Below, piece by piece: positions 8,169-16,977 of a stretch of DNA of 45,547 nt. The position numbers and the translations under genes are program-made. Origin of the DNA: Paludibacteraceae bacterium (GTDB lineage: Bacteria; Bacteroidota; Bacteroidia; Bacteroidales; Paludibacteraceae); contig CAJOCN010000041.1 in NCBI GenBank assembly GCA_905233255.1, positions 1-45,547 of the forward strand, given 5' to 3'. Under the pieces are notes generated by a model. It made no database searches and had not been told where the DNA came from. It worked only from the letters and a program-made list of their open reading frames with translations. The first letter of the stretch is position 1. The number at the start of each line of letters is the position of its first letter.

Positions 8169-10772
8169 TTGGCAGGCTCCTACACGGGAGTGTTGGCGCA
8201 AAGTACTGTACAAGACGGTCAATCGACCGAAGGTAAAGACTTCTGGGTAACGTTCATGCAAGCGGACCAGGATCCGAACAATGATTTGACCCTATCTCTG
8301 TCGATTTCTTCCCGCGAGGATTGCCAAGTTACAATCAGCAACCCCTTCACCGGCTATTCACAGAATGTGACTGTTACCGCCGGAGAAATGAAGTTGGTGG
8401 AACTTTATTCCGGTAATGTACTTGCGAACAATGCCCGCAATGCGATGACGACCAGCGGCAAAGTCTGCTACGCTGTCAACTCCGAGCAAGTAGATACCTG
8501 TGCGCTTCATGTGACTTCTACCGCCAATATTTCCCTTTTCGCCACCAACTATAAGAAAGCCACTTTCGACGCGACCAACGTACTGCCTACCGCTTCACTG
8601 CTGGACGAGTATGTGATACAGACTTACACACCGTCTGACCACGATGGAGCCTCAGCTACTCAAGGTAGCCATTTTGCGATCATCGCAGCGGAGGATAATA
8701 CCATTGTGGATTATGTACCGACGGTATATACCAAACAATATAGCCAGCTCTTTGAGGATGCCAAAAACGGCTATATTCTGGAACCTGAAGATTCAGCCAA
8801 ACTGAGTTACAAAGTAGGCCAGGACACACTCCATACGCCGGTATTGATGAAAGGTCAGGTATATTATGTATGGACAGGCAAAAAGGACAAAGACGCCGGT
8901 GACCTTTCCGGTACGTTTGTTAAAGCGCGTAACGGCAAGAAGATTGCGGTATTCCAAGGCTGCCCGCATACCAATATTCCTTACCAGAAAGAGCAACGCG
9001 ATCATATTTTCTCACAGGCGATGCCTACCCAATACTGGGGTAATACCTTTGTGCTGACGGCATCTGCCAGCCGCCCGGTAGATATCATCCGTATTTTGGC
9101 ATTGAACGATGGTACAGAGGTACGTATCAACGGCAATCTGGTTCACACATTCGATTTTGCAAACGAGCCCAAACACTATTGGGAGTTTGAAATAGGCACC
9201 ATGGGTACATACGCCAAGGAAGGAAGCTGTCTGGTAACGACCTCTTGTCCGTGCGCCGCACACCTCTTTATGGTATCTCAGCGTTATAACGGCGATAAAA
9301 ACAGTAACGGTGACCCCGCCATGTTGTGGGTCAACCCGATTGAGCAACAGATTGACCAAGTAACTTTTGCTACATACGCCAGCAAAAACGGTACTACTTC
9401 GCACTACGTAAATGTGGTGACAGACCAACCGGCGAAAATGACACTGGACGGCAAGGACATATCAGCCAACTTCAAACAGGTGGACGGCTCAAGCACCTAC
9501 CATTACGCACAGGTCTCGTTAGGTAGCGAAGCTACTTCCCACACTCTGAAAAGTAATGGCTCCAATTTCATTGCTCACGTCTATGGATTTACTAAGAATG
9601 AGTCCTACGGCTATTCCGCAGGTGGTGCGACCAAACCGCTGACACAGTATATCACCATCAACGGACAAATTTTCTCGCCGGATACCGAAAATAACCTTTG
9701 TGGCGAGGATACAATCAAGTTTGCTTGTCACCCGGACTACGAATATACAAAGATCGAGTGGTACTTCGGCGACGGACAAAAGGATTTATCCAACACCGAC
9801 TCGGTACCTCACTATTATGAGCAATCCGGCAACTATCAGGCATATGTTCTCATCTACCGCGAGAGTAGCCATGTTTGCGCCGGACAGAACGCTGTGGATT
9901 CCATCCCAATTACCGTTACTATCGGGCGATACCAGTTCGCCATCAACGAGATTGAGATCCCTTGTCCTGAAGATGGTAGAGAATATATCGGAAAAGTATT
10001 CTATAGCAATGAGGGCAAAGTAAACCTGCACGGCGACAACGTAACCATCGAGTTTGACGATGTAGCCAAGGCTGCCGGATTCAAGGATTCCGAGTTGCAG
10101 ATCACCGATTCATATTTCCAGATTACCATTCCTTCTACCGCCAAACCGGAGACGCTCTATGGCATCCATTTGGAGATCAAGTCTGATTGCGGCGGAGCTG
10201 ATACAACGATGAACTTCATGATCAACTTTGACAAGGATGTCATCGCACAGCGTTATAACAACGTACTGGGTCTGCTCACCACTCCGTTTGCAGGCAAAGA
10301 GTTGAGTGATTTCCAATGGTATCGCACCTCGGACAGTACTGCTCTGGACGGACAGGTTTCTGCCAACCTCAATTTCTACGACATACCGGGCGACAAAAAC
10401 GATGCGTTCTATGTATGCTTCACCATCAATAAAGGTAAAGAAGACGAGGTAAAGACCTGTGCGTGCGCGAAAGCTTTCGGTGACAACACAATGAAGCATG
10501 AGTTCGACACCGCTCCTGACCAGCTGATCATCTCAGCGAACTACGATCTGAAAGAAGACAAGATCTTCGTTAACGCCAATTGGGGCGGAAAGAAAGATGT
10601 AGAATGCTATGCCCAATGGATCAACGCCAGCGGAAGAATCTACAACAACATGAAATTCAATATTCCGGACGGCGGATGTACCATCCCCACTCCGAACGAG
10701 AATGGTCTGTATCTGCTGCGCGTAGTGACAGCCGGTAAGGCACGTAGCTTCAAATTTATTATTAACAAGTAA
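8169..10772 (+). CDS. IgGFc-binding-domain surface protein with PKD domain and type IX-like C-terminal domain (start frameshifted)
   Basis: Residues about 15-490 match the IgGFc-binding N-terminal domain style (EGKDFWVTFMQAD, LHVTSTANISLFATNY, GSHFAIIAAEDNT, GKKIAVFQGCPHTN, DPAMLWVNPIEQ). A PKD-like domain follows (FGDGQKDL, about 505-585). The C-terminus (NENGLYLLRVVTAGKARSFKFIINK) has the layout of a type IX secretion sorting domain. TTG 8169 gives a signal peptide without a basic start. The proper ATG at 8146 (MKKQLF) is one base out of frame; one extra A in the A6 run or T in the T5 run would give MKKTTFYLLAGSYTGVLA. This is either a real frameshift, slippage-based phase variation or a sequence error. 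It is a paralogue of the gene at 13107 and probably an adhesin or surface-matrix protein. Confidence 0.78.
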   Translation: MAGSYTGVLAQSTVQDGQSTEGKDFWVTFMQADQDPNNDLTLSLSISSREDCQVTISNPFTGYSQNVTVTAGEMKLVELYSGNVLANNARNAMTTSGKVCYAVNSEQVDTCALHVTSTANISLFATNYKKATFDATNVLPTASLLDEYVIQTYTPSDHDGASATQGSHFAIIAAEDNTIVDYVPTVYTKQYSQLFEDAKNGYILEPEDSAKLSYKVGQDTLHTPVLMKGQVYYVWTGKKDKDAGDLSGTFVKARNGKKIAVFQGCPHTNIPYQKEQRDHIFSQAMPTQYWGNTFVLTASASRPVDIIRILALNDGTEVRINGNLVHTFDFANEPKHYWEFEIGTMGTYAKEGSCLVTTSCPCAAHLFMVSQRYNGDKNSNGDPAMLWVNPIEQQIDQVTFATYASKNGTTSHYVNVVTDQPAKMTLDGKDISANFKQVDGSSTYHYAQVSLGSEATSHTLKSNGSNFIAHVYGFTKNESYGYSAGGATKPLTQYITINGQIFSPDTENNLCGEDTIKFACHPDYEYTKIEWYFGDGQKDLSNTDSVPHYYEQSGNYQAYVLIYRESSHVCAGQNAVDSIPITVTIGRYQFAINEIEIPCPEDGREYIGKVFYSNEGKVNLHGDNVTIEFDDVAKAAGFKDSELQITDSYFQITIPSTAKPETLYGIHLEIKSDCGGADTTMNFMINFDKDVIAQRYNNVLGLLTTPFAGKELSDFQWYRTSDSTALDGQVSANLNFYDIPGDKNDAFYVCFTINKGKEDEVKTCACAKAFGDNTMKHEFDTAPDQLIISANYDLKEDKIFVNANWGGKKDVECYAQWINASGRIYNNMKFNIPDGGCTIPTPNENGLYLLRVVTAGKARSFKFIINK

Positions 10773-10793
10773 ATCTAATAGGAGAACACGGAT

Positions 10794-12980
10794 ATGAGAA
10801 ACTTATTTCAAAACATACTGATTGTCAGTGTTATTCTGAGTTTGAGCTGCGCACCGGTAGTTGTAAACGCCATGCCGGAGCCGGTTCCTGCTACCCAAAC
10901 GGATAAACAGAAAGCGGCTGCACAGAAGAAAAAAGAGGCGGAGAAACGTAAGAAAGCGGCAGAAAAGGCCAAAGCACAAAAAGAAAAGCAGAAAGCTGCT
11001 GCGGATAAGAAAAAAGAAGCGGATAAGAAAAAAGCCGCTGCTGCCAAAGAGAACGCCAAGAAACAAGCCGAACGCGATAAAGCGGCTGCCGAACGCGCCA
11101 AGGCTGCTGAAGAGCGCGCGGAAGCACAGGCCAAGAAAGAGGCGGACGCTAAGGCTAAAGAGGAGAAGGCTATCCGCGATTACGAGAAATACCAGGAGAG
11201 TCTGGAAAATCCCAAGACCGAGGTTATATCCTATTTCAATCTGGGCATGCGCGTAGGTTACGCAGCTATGATGGATAAACTGAATGGCCAGTATATGGGA
11301 GCCGGCACGCTCAACCAGAGCAATGCGCTCCAGCAACTCAAAGGCGGTCCCGGCGCAGGTATCGACTTTACCTACAATCTGGAGTACGGTCATTTCCTCT
11401 TCGAGGTAGGTTTGGACGCCCGGTTCCTGAACTCCACCTCTGCGTATGGCTTCCAAGCCACACGTACATCGACAAATTACCCGTATACGGATCCCGCCAC
11501 AGGAGAGATTTCTTACCCCAAATACTACTACCTGATTGACAACCTAAGCGAAATGCGTAATATGCTGGAGGTCGGTGTGCCGGTTATGTTCGGTGCGCAG
11601 TTCAGCCGCTATTATTTCCTCGTGGGTGCAAAGATTCATTACGGCATTCCGATGGGCTACAGCCAGAAAGGACAGTACGATATTGTGGTCAATGATCCCG
11701 CACTGGTTGATCCTTACGGAATGGGAATCTATGACCTCAACGGCGTAACCAACCAGAAGATGGTCTTCAACCAACCGGATGTCAGTGTAGCTGCCGAAAT
11801 CGGTCTTGACCTCGACGAGTGGCTCCAGAAACAGCCGGATCCGAAGGCCAAGAAAGCCAAAGTCAACCCCGGTCAGCGTCTGCCGTTCGGCCGTGAGAAT
11901 ATTCACTACCGTGTGGCACTGTTTGCCGAATACGGCGTGCTGAATACCAACGCTACGCCAAAGGCCGTTCCGGTGGAGTTCTCCGCCAACAACGTACAGG
12001 TAGAGAAAACCAACACCATGCTCGCCATGAATGGCGATACGAAACTCAACAACCTCTTTGTAGGTGCCAAGTTCACCGTTCAGTTCGAGGTACCGGGTAA
12101 GAAAGAGCGCCCTGTTCCGCCTCCTCCTGCATATGCTATCTATAGCGTAGTTGATGCAGAGACGAACCAGCCGTTGGAGAAAGCTTTCGTGGAGACTCGA
12201 GGCACCGAGAGCGGCAAGATTGCAATGCGCGAGAAACAAATCGGTCCGAAGGGCTTCCGCCAGAAACACGCGCTGGGTAACTTCACCGTGGATGTCAAAG
12301 CGGAGAATTACTATCCGGCTACCCAGACCTTCGAGATCGAGAAAGTGGGTACGACCGAGTATGTTACCATCGCAATGCGTCATCGTCCTATCCTGCGCGT
12401 ACGCGTAACTAATAAGGAGACAGGTCTCGCCGTTCCCGCTACGGTACAGATCCTCCGCAGCGATGCAGCCGAACCGGCTTACAGTCTGGCTACCGACTCT
12501 ACGACAGGCGCAACCCGCCAGATGCTGGAGGAAGGTCCGCAGTACCGCATCCACATTGCACAGATGGGTTACGACTCCCTCGATATGCAACTGGCTAATA
12601 TCGGCGACTCGCTCAATATTCAGTTGACTCCGGTTAAGAAGGGTGAGGTATTCATCGTCAAGAACCTCCATTTTGCGACCAACAAGACCCGTATCCTGAA
12701 GACCTCGGAGGAAGCGCTGAACGACCTCTATATGTATCTGGCGCGTAACCCGAAGGTACGTATCAAGATCATCGGTCACACCGATAATATCGGTAAGGAT
12801 GCCGCTAACCAGAAACTCTCTGACGGTCGTGCCAACGAGGTAATGAAAGACCTCATTGAGCGCGGTATCGCTCCGGAGCGTATTGAGGCGGAAGGCCGCG
12901 GTGAGACCCAACCGATCGACACCAACGACACCGAAGAAGGACGTCAGAATAACAGACGTGTTGAGATCGAGATACTTTAG
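10794..12980 (+). CDS. OmpA-family outer-membrane protein with Lys/Ala coiled coil, barrel and peptidoglycan-binding domain
   Basis: A signal peptide (about 1-26) is followed by a Lys/Ala/Glu-rich coiled coil (about 34-135), then a beta-barrel-like region (about 145-430). Next come two carboxypeptidase-regulatory/CNA-B-like segments (VVDAETNQPLEKAFV; VTNKETGLAVPATVQ). The C-terminal OmpA domain (about 625-728) has HFATNKTRIL, IIGHTDNIG, LSDGRANEV and the terminal NNRRVEIEIL that bind diaminopimelate peptidoglycan. It lies 21 bp after the first IgGFc-domain gene and before the second, so it may anchor those surface proteins to the wall (inference). The combination resembles OmpA/PorE-type accessory proteins of type IX systems, but I cannot assign it to one. 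Confidence 0.82.
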   Translation: MRNLFQNILIVSVILSLSCAPVVVNAMPEPVPATQTDKQKAAAQKKKEAEKRKKAAEKAKAQKEKQKAAADKKKEADKKKAAAAKENAKKQAERDKAAAERAKAAEERAEAQAKKEADAKAKEEKAIRDYEKYQESLENPKTEVISYFNLGMRVGYAAMMDKLNGQYMGAGTLNQSNALQQLKGGPGAGIDFTYNLEYGHFLFEVGLDARFLNSTSAYGFQATRTSTNYPYTDPATGEISYPKYYYLIDNLSEMRNMLEVGVPVMFGAQFSRYYFLVGAKIHYGIPMGYSQKGQYDIVVNDPALVDPYGMGIYDLNGVTNQKMVFNQPDVSVAAEIGLDLDEWLQKQPDPKAKKAKVNPGQRLPFGRENIHYRVALFAEYGVLNTNATPKAVPVEFSANNVQVEKTNTMLAMNGDTKLNNLFVGAKFTVQFEVPGKKERPVPPPPAYAIYSVVDAETNQPLEKAFVETRGTESGKIAMREKQIGPKGFRQKHALGNFTVDVKAENYYPATQTFEIEKVGTTEYVTIAMRHRPILRVRVTNKETGLAVPATVQILRSDAAEPAYSLATDSTTGATRQMLEEGPQYRIHIAQMGYDSLDMQLANIGDSLNIQLTPVKKGEVFIVKNLHFATNKTRILKTSEEALNDLYMYLARNPKVRIKIIGHTDNIGKDAANQKLSDGRANEVMKDLIERGIAPERIEAEGRGETQPIDTNDTEEGRQNNRRVEIEIL

Positions 12981-13040
12981 TATCGAGACCGCTTATTAAG
13001 CAAATCGAGATTCTTTAATAGGAATATACGGTTTAGAACA

Positions 13041-13062
13041 GGACCATCACGGGACCATGTCC
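13041..13062. repeat. Two 11-bp repeats upstream of the second IgGFc gene
   Basis: GGACCAT at 13041 and 13052 is spaced 11 bp, followed by CCCGACGAG with a weak resemblance to the unit. It sits in the 126-bp gap before the ATG at 13107. This is the weakest of the 11-bp arrays. Confidence 0.45.
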
Positions 13063-13106
13063 CGACGAGAGCCTGAAAAAAGTACAATTAGAACAAAACT
13101 AAGCAT

Positions 13107-15902
13107 ATGAAACGATTATTAAAATCGCTGACACTGGTTGCCCTCTTTGCCGGAATGACCATTCCGGCATGGGGACAAGCAAGTCCTTCTACCGAAGGTA
13201 GAGACTTCTGGGTTACATTCCTACGTGCAGACGAAGATTCCGGCGGACCGGAAAAATTGACACTTACCATCTCTGCGCGTAACAAATGTACGGTAACGAT
13301 CGAGAATACCAGTACAGGATTAAACCGCAGATTGACCGTCAATCCGGGTAACACCACGATTCCGATGATTAATGAGAAGGCTTCGTGTTATAGTTATCAG
13401 AGCGAGCAAGTTACAAGTACGGCGCTACATGTTACCTCTACCGAGGATATTTCTCTTTTTGCCGGTAACTACCGTAATAAATCATTCGATGCGGCAAACA
13501 TCTACCCTACGACGGCATTGCTGGACGACTACCTTATTCAGACCTACCCTCCTTCAGCCCATGCGGATGATCCACAGGGTAGCCATTTTGCTATCGTAGC
13601 CACAGAGAATAACACCGTGGTGGACTATACCCTGACGGCGAAGACCAATGGTGGAAAAACGGGAACACAAACGACACCGACCCTAAAAAAAGGAGAGGTG
13701 TATTATGTGTGGACCGGAAAGAAAGCAGGTGACGAAGCCGATTTGAGCGGAACAACGGTCAAAGCACGTAACGGTAAGAAGATTGCAGTCTTCCAGGGCT
13801 GTCCGCACACCAACCTTCCTTATGGAGTGCGCGACCGCGACCACCTCTTCTCGCAGTCCATGCCTACTGCCTATTGGGGATCGGAGTTCGGTCTCACTTT
13901 GTCACGCAACCACCGACGTGATATCATCGCCGTGATGGCACTCAATGACGGTACGCAGGTATATATCAATAATGAAGATGGAGAGCCGGAACTCGTCCAT
14001 ACATTCGATTTCAGTGTAGATAAGAAGCACTATTGGACATTCGAAATCGGTGATGAAGAGGCATATAGTACACACAAAAACTCTCCGTACACCGGTAAGT
14101 TACCGGAGCCCTTGATAGCAGACTCGTCGTGTTTCCTTACTACATCCTGTCCTGTCGGAGTTCACTTGTTCATGACCTCCAACACCTACGATGAGCCCAC
14201 CTCTACTGCCGGGAGTATTGGTGACCCGGCTATGCTGTGGATCAGTCCTATTGAGCAGGTAATCAAGGAAATCAGTTTCTCTACCTATGCCGATGGAACA
14301 GAAGTGCACTTTATGAATATCGTAACCACCACTGCGGATGTACCTAATGTCGTTTGGACAGACACAGCCGGCGTGGAGCATAATCTGCAATCTGATTTTC
14401 ATCCTATAATGGGTAATCCGGATTATTCCTACGCACGTATTGAGATTCTAAACGGTAGTCACAACCTGAAAGGTAATGTAGGATTCCTCGCACACGTATA
14501 TGGATTTGGAGAGAAATGTTCCTACGCGTACTCTTGCGGTTCTTCGACTATCCAGCGAAGCGTCACCTTCAATGGTTCGCCGCTCATGATCGATAGTGTC
14601 TATCATGGTCTTTTCTGCGCCGATGAAGAGATTGAGATGAAGCTGAACATCGGTAACAACGACTACGAGAGTATCGAATGGGATTATGGAGATGGCGTTA
14701 CATACTCAGCGCCTCCCAGCGTTAGCAATGACCAAAAAAAGAAGACTACACACGTTTACACGGCTCCCGGATGGTACGATCTGAAAGTATCAGCGGTATA
14801 TGTCAATCAGTGTACGGGACAAAGACACGACGAGCAAATGCGTTTCTCCTTCCGCGTGGTACGCGCGGATACCATTCCTGTTGCACCCAAAGACAGTTGC
14901 TTGACGCTCGAGCAACAAAAAGAAATCATTGCTACAGAAGGCCAAGCACACCTCGATAGCCTCGTAACATACGGAGAGAGAACTATTCTCAATCCCGAAG
15001 CACCTTGCTACGAAGACAAAAAGTTAGCCCTCGTCGTCTATAACTTAGAGACAGAAGAAACTAAGGATACCATCATTGGACAGGATGCGGCACAAGGCTA
15101 CAACGGAAAATGGTATTATGCGTCACAAGATGTGACGGATACCACGTACAACACCTCCGGATGTAATCATTATGAGCACTACTACGTAAAAGTGCTAACC
15201 TGCTTGGAACTCAGTCTCAAGGAAGTCGGAGAGAGACACATCTGCCCGAAAGATGAGTTACCCGTCGAGTATGTACTGACAAAAGGAGAAATTAAGGATA
15301 TTGATGCAGAAGGGTACAACGCTATCTTCAAAGTACCGGGGTACGCTGATGAGAAATTCAGTATTCCTAACCGGCCTGATGAAGGAGTCATCACTCTCCC
15401 GACAGAGAAAATCACCAAGCCCGGAAAATACACAGGTACCATAGTGGTAGAGGACGAGTACTGCGAGCAGACGCTTTCTCTCCCGGTAGCGTTCTCGGTA
15501 TATTATCCGGACAGTATTATTAAATACAAGTTTAATAATGTCATGGCGGTTTACAAACCCGGCAAGGGCGGCAATGCCGGCTATGAGTTCTCGAACTATG
15601 AATGGCACCTGGTACGCGGCATAAACGATTCTATTCTGGTGGCCGGACCGGAAGTTTCGGTACTCTATCTGGGCCAAGGTATTACCTTTGAAGAAGGGGA
15701 TGAGGTATATGTCAAACTGACCGAGAAAACAGGAGCCATCCCTGTGCTGCCTTCGTGCCGTGTTGTGATTGAGGATGTACCGAACTACGACACCACTCCG
15801 GATAAGAACCAAGCCCCGGCAACCAAACGGCTTGTCAACCGCCAGATCGTGATCAACAAGGGAGATAAGACCTATAATATCTACGGACAGTTGGTACAAT
15901 AG
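13107..15902 (+). CDS. IgGFc-binding-domain surface protein, second paralogue, with PKD domain
   Basis: A clear signal peptide (MKRLLKSLTLVALFAGMTIPAWG) is followed by the same domain as the gene at 8169: EGRDFWVTFLRADED, ALHVTSTEDISLFAGNYR, QGSHFAIVATENNT, GKKIAVFQGCPHTN, DPAMLWISPIEQ. A PKD-like region (WDYGDGVTY) and less conserved beta-rich domains follow. The tail differs from its paralogue: KRLVNRQIVINKGDKTYNIY ending GQLVQ resembles the ends of the endonuclease (8036) and flavodoxin (32796) proteins, not the type A sorting domain. The pair and the OmpA protein between them form a surface module; the function is probably adhesion (inference). Confidence 0.8.
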   Translation: MKRLLKSLTLVALFAGMTIPAWGQASPSTEGRDFWVTFLRADEDSGGPEKLTLTISARNKCTVTIENTSTGLNRRLTVNPGNTTIPMINEKASCYSYQSEQVTSTALHVTSTEDISLFAGNYRNKSFDAANIYPTTALLDDYLIQTYPPSAHADDPQGSHFAIVATENNTVVDYTLTAKTNGGKTGTQTTPTLKKGEVYYVWTGKKAGDEADLSGTTVKARNGKKIAVFQGCPHTNLPYGVRDRDHLFSQSMPTAYWGSEFGLTLSRNHRRDIIAVMALNDGTQVYINNEDGEPELVHTFDFSVDKKHYWTFEIGDEEAYSTHKNSPYTGKLPEPLIADSSCFLTTSCPVGVHLFMTSNTYDEPTSTAGSIGDPAMLWISPIEQVIKEISFSTYADGTEVHFMNIVTTTADVPNVVWTDTAGVEHNLQSDFHPIMGNPDYSYARIEILNGSHNLKGNVGFLAHVYGFGEKCSYAYSCGSSTIQRSVTFNGSPLMIDSVYHGLFCADEEIEMKLNIGNNDYESIEWDYGDGVTYSAPPSVSNDQKKKTTHVYTAPGWYDLKVSAVYVNQCTGQRHDEQMRFSFRVVRADTIPVAPKDSCLTLEQQKEIIATEGQAHLDSLVTYGERTILNPEAPCYEDKKLALVVYNLETEETKDTIIGQDAAQGYNGKWYYASQDVTDTTYNTSGCNHYEHYYVKVLTCLELSLKEVGERHICPKDELPVEYVLTKGEIKDIDAEGYNAIFKVPGYADEKFSIPNRPDEGVITLPTEKITKPGKYTGTIVVEDEYCEQTLSLPVAFSVYYPDSIIKYKFNNVMAVYKPGKGGNAGYEFSNYEWHLVRGINDSILVAGPEVSVLYLGQGITFEEGDEVYVKLTEKTGAIPVLPSCRVVIEDVPNYDTTPDKNQAPATKRLVNRQIVINKGDKTYNIYGQLVQ

Positions 15903-15945
15903 GAGGACTACTGATAGTTGATAATTGCTGACTGATGGTTTGATT

Positions 15946-16644
15946 GTGAAAAATCTATTCAAACAAAATAGCATCTTTATTGGTCTAAGCCTGATACTCA
16001 TAGCGGTATTGGGCTTAGCCCTTCTTTATGTTCCGAAAGGTGAATTGCACCTGCTGTTATGCAACAGGCACACGCCCGCACGCGATATATTCTATAGGTA
16101 TTACACGCAGGTGGCAGAGTGGTTTCCGTACGTGCTGTGCGTTGCCCTGCTCCTCTTCAGCCGCATCGGAGACGGTGTTTTTGCCTCCGCAGGCTTGGCG
16201 CTCTCAGCGCTCACAACGCAGTTTTTCAAGCACCTCATCAATGCCCCCCGCCCCGTTACTTGGTTCGCAGAACACATGCCGGACGTACAACTGCCGCTGG
16301 TGGAAGGCGTGAGAATGAACTACTGGTTCTCTTTCCCCTCCGGGCATACCACCTCATTCTTCGCGCTCTTTTTCGCAATGAGTATTATACTCACAACAAA
16401 CGATAGTAAAACGGTCTTACAGCGAAGCGGTCTGCTGCAAGCCGCCCTTTGGGCACTTGCTACCCTTGGCGGGTACAGCCGGATTTATCTGAGCCAGCAT
16501 TTCGCGGCAGATGTTTTTGCCGGGATCATAGTAGGTATCGGAATAACTATACTATGTTACGCCGTTTTGCACCGCTTTGAAGACAAAAAATGGTACAATT
16601 ACCACGTTTTTGGTCTAAAAATGCAGAAAAATACAAAAAAATGA
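15946..16644 (+). CDS. PAP2-family membrane phosphatase
   Basis: The three phosphatase motifs are present: KHLINAPRP (K......RP), FPSGHTT (PSGH) and SRIYLSQHFAADV (SR.....H...D), set in five or six membrane helices. Such enzymes dephosphorylate undecaprenyl pyrophosphate or lipid phosphates on the periplasmic face; the substrate is unproven. I prefer GTG at 15946 (MKNLFKQNS) because the upstream codons to TTG 15925 lie in a 7-bp repeat tract. Between motifs 2 and 3 the bases 16411-16438 carry the CGGTCTTACAG word also repeated in argS, encoding TVLQRSGLLQ. The gene is 43 bp after the second IgGFc gene. Confidence 0.85.
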   Translation: MKNLFKQNSIFIGLSLILIAVLGLALLYVPKGELHLLLCNRHTPARDIFYRYYTQVAEWFPYVLCVALLLFSRIGDGVFASAGLALSALTTQFFKHLINAPRPVTWFAEHMPDVQLPLVEGVRMNYWFSFPSGHTTSFFALFFAMSIILTTNDSKTVLQRSGLLQAALWALATLGGYSRIYLSQHFAADVFAGIIVGIGITILCYAVLHRFEDKKWYNYHVFGLKMQKNTKK

Positions 16645-16673
16645 CCCCTAAAGTGCATTTTTTTGCTAAAAAA

Positions 16674-16705
16674 TTTGGTCATATCAAAAAAAAGCAGTAC
16701 CTTTG
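16674..16705 (+). promoter_or_regulatory. Promoter of the tRNA-Val locus
   Basis: TTTG at 16674-16677, exactly 20 bp, then TACCTTTG at 16698-16705. The spacer and -7 box (CATATCAAAAAAAAGCAG) are almost the same as in the cstA promoter at 16921 and the tRNA-Ser promoter at 36713. A start near 16711 would leave a leader of about 35 nt before the tRNA. Confidence 0.85.
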
Positions 16706-16746
16706 CACTCGCTTTTGAAAAAGAGCTCTAAAGTCGGTAAAACGAC

Positions 16747-16805
16747 GGGCGTTTAGCTCAGCTGGTTTAGAGCATCTGCCTTACAAGCAGAGGGTCTGCC
16801 CACAA
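16747..16805 (+). tRNA. tRNA-Val(UAC) lacking its T arm; likely pseudogene or split tRNA
   Basis: The acceptor 5' strand GGGCGTT, D arm, anticodon arm (TCTGC-CTTACAA-GCAGA, anticodon TAC) and variable loop GGGTC are intact. Then the sequence goes from TGC straight to CCACAAG. A normal gene would have TGCGG-TTCGAAT-CCGCA and GACGCCCA here; 19 nt are missing. The missing TTCGAATCCGCAGACGCC is found 80 bp downstream at 16884. The remaining acceptor pairing is about 4 bp. It has a strong promoter and a terminator, so an RNA of about 100 nt is expected. It may be a dead gene, an armless tRNA or an assembly error. Confidence 0.6.
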
Positions 16806-16807
16806 GA

Positions 16808-16834
16808 AGAGACCAAGAAGGTCTCTTTTTTTTT
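16808..16834 (+). terminator. Terminator of the tRNA-Val transcript
   Basis: GAGACC-AAGAA-GGTCTC followed by nine or more T residues: a strong intrinsic terminator a few bases after the tRNA body. Confidence 0.85.
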
Positions 16835-16837
16835 GTG

Positions 16838-16901
16838 TTGCTCCGCAATTTTCGAATTATAGTTTCCATTTAGAAACGCTATTTTCGAATCCGCAGACGC
16901 C
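16838..16901 (+). repeat. Displaced 3' end of tRNA-Val with a TTGCTCCGCAATTTTCGAA motif
   Basis: After the terminator comes TTGCTCCGCAATTTTCGAA, then a hairpin (ATAGTTTC / GAAACGCTAT), then TTCGAATCCGCAGACGCC (16884-16901). The last word is the T-loop, 3' T-stem and acceptor strand that the tRNA body lacks: CCGCA pairs with a TGCGG T-stem and GACGCC with the GGGCGTT acceptor. The same arrangement (motif, then tRNA 3' end from TTCGAA) follows tRNA-Ser at 36325-36400. Confidence 0.75.
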
Positions 16902-16920
16902 TATTTTTTTCTTTTTTTAC

Positions 16921-16973
16921 TTGCATATATCAAAAAAAAGCAGTACCTTTGCAGCCTAATTATAAATTAGGCT
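16921..16973 (+). promoter_or_regulatory. cstA promoter with a palindrome over the start site
   Basis: TTG at 16921-16923, 20 bp, TACCTTTG at 16944-16951. A 9-bp inverted repeat, AGCCTAATT-ATA-AATTAGGCT (16953-16973), covers the expected transcription start and is a candidate repressor operator rather than an RNA hairpin. Confidence 0.75.
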
Positions 16974-16977
16974 TAGT

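Noticed and set aside
11544..12911. 455-codon minus-strand frame over the OmpA gene
   Set aside because: Antisense shadow; the plus-strand protein has a signal peptide, coiled coil and OmpA domain in order.
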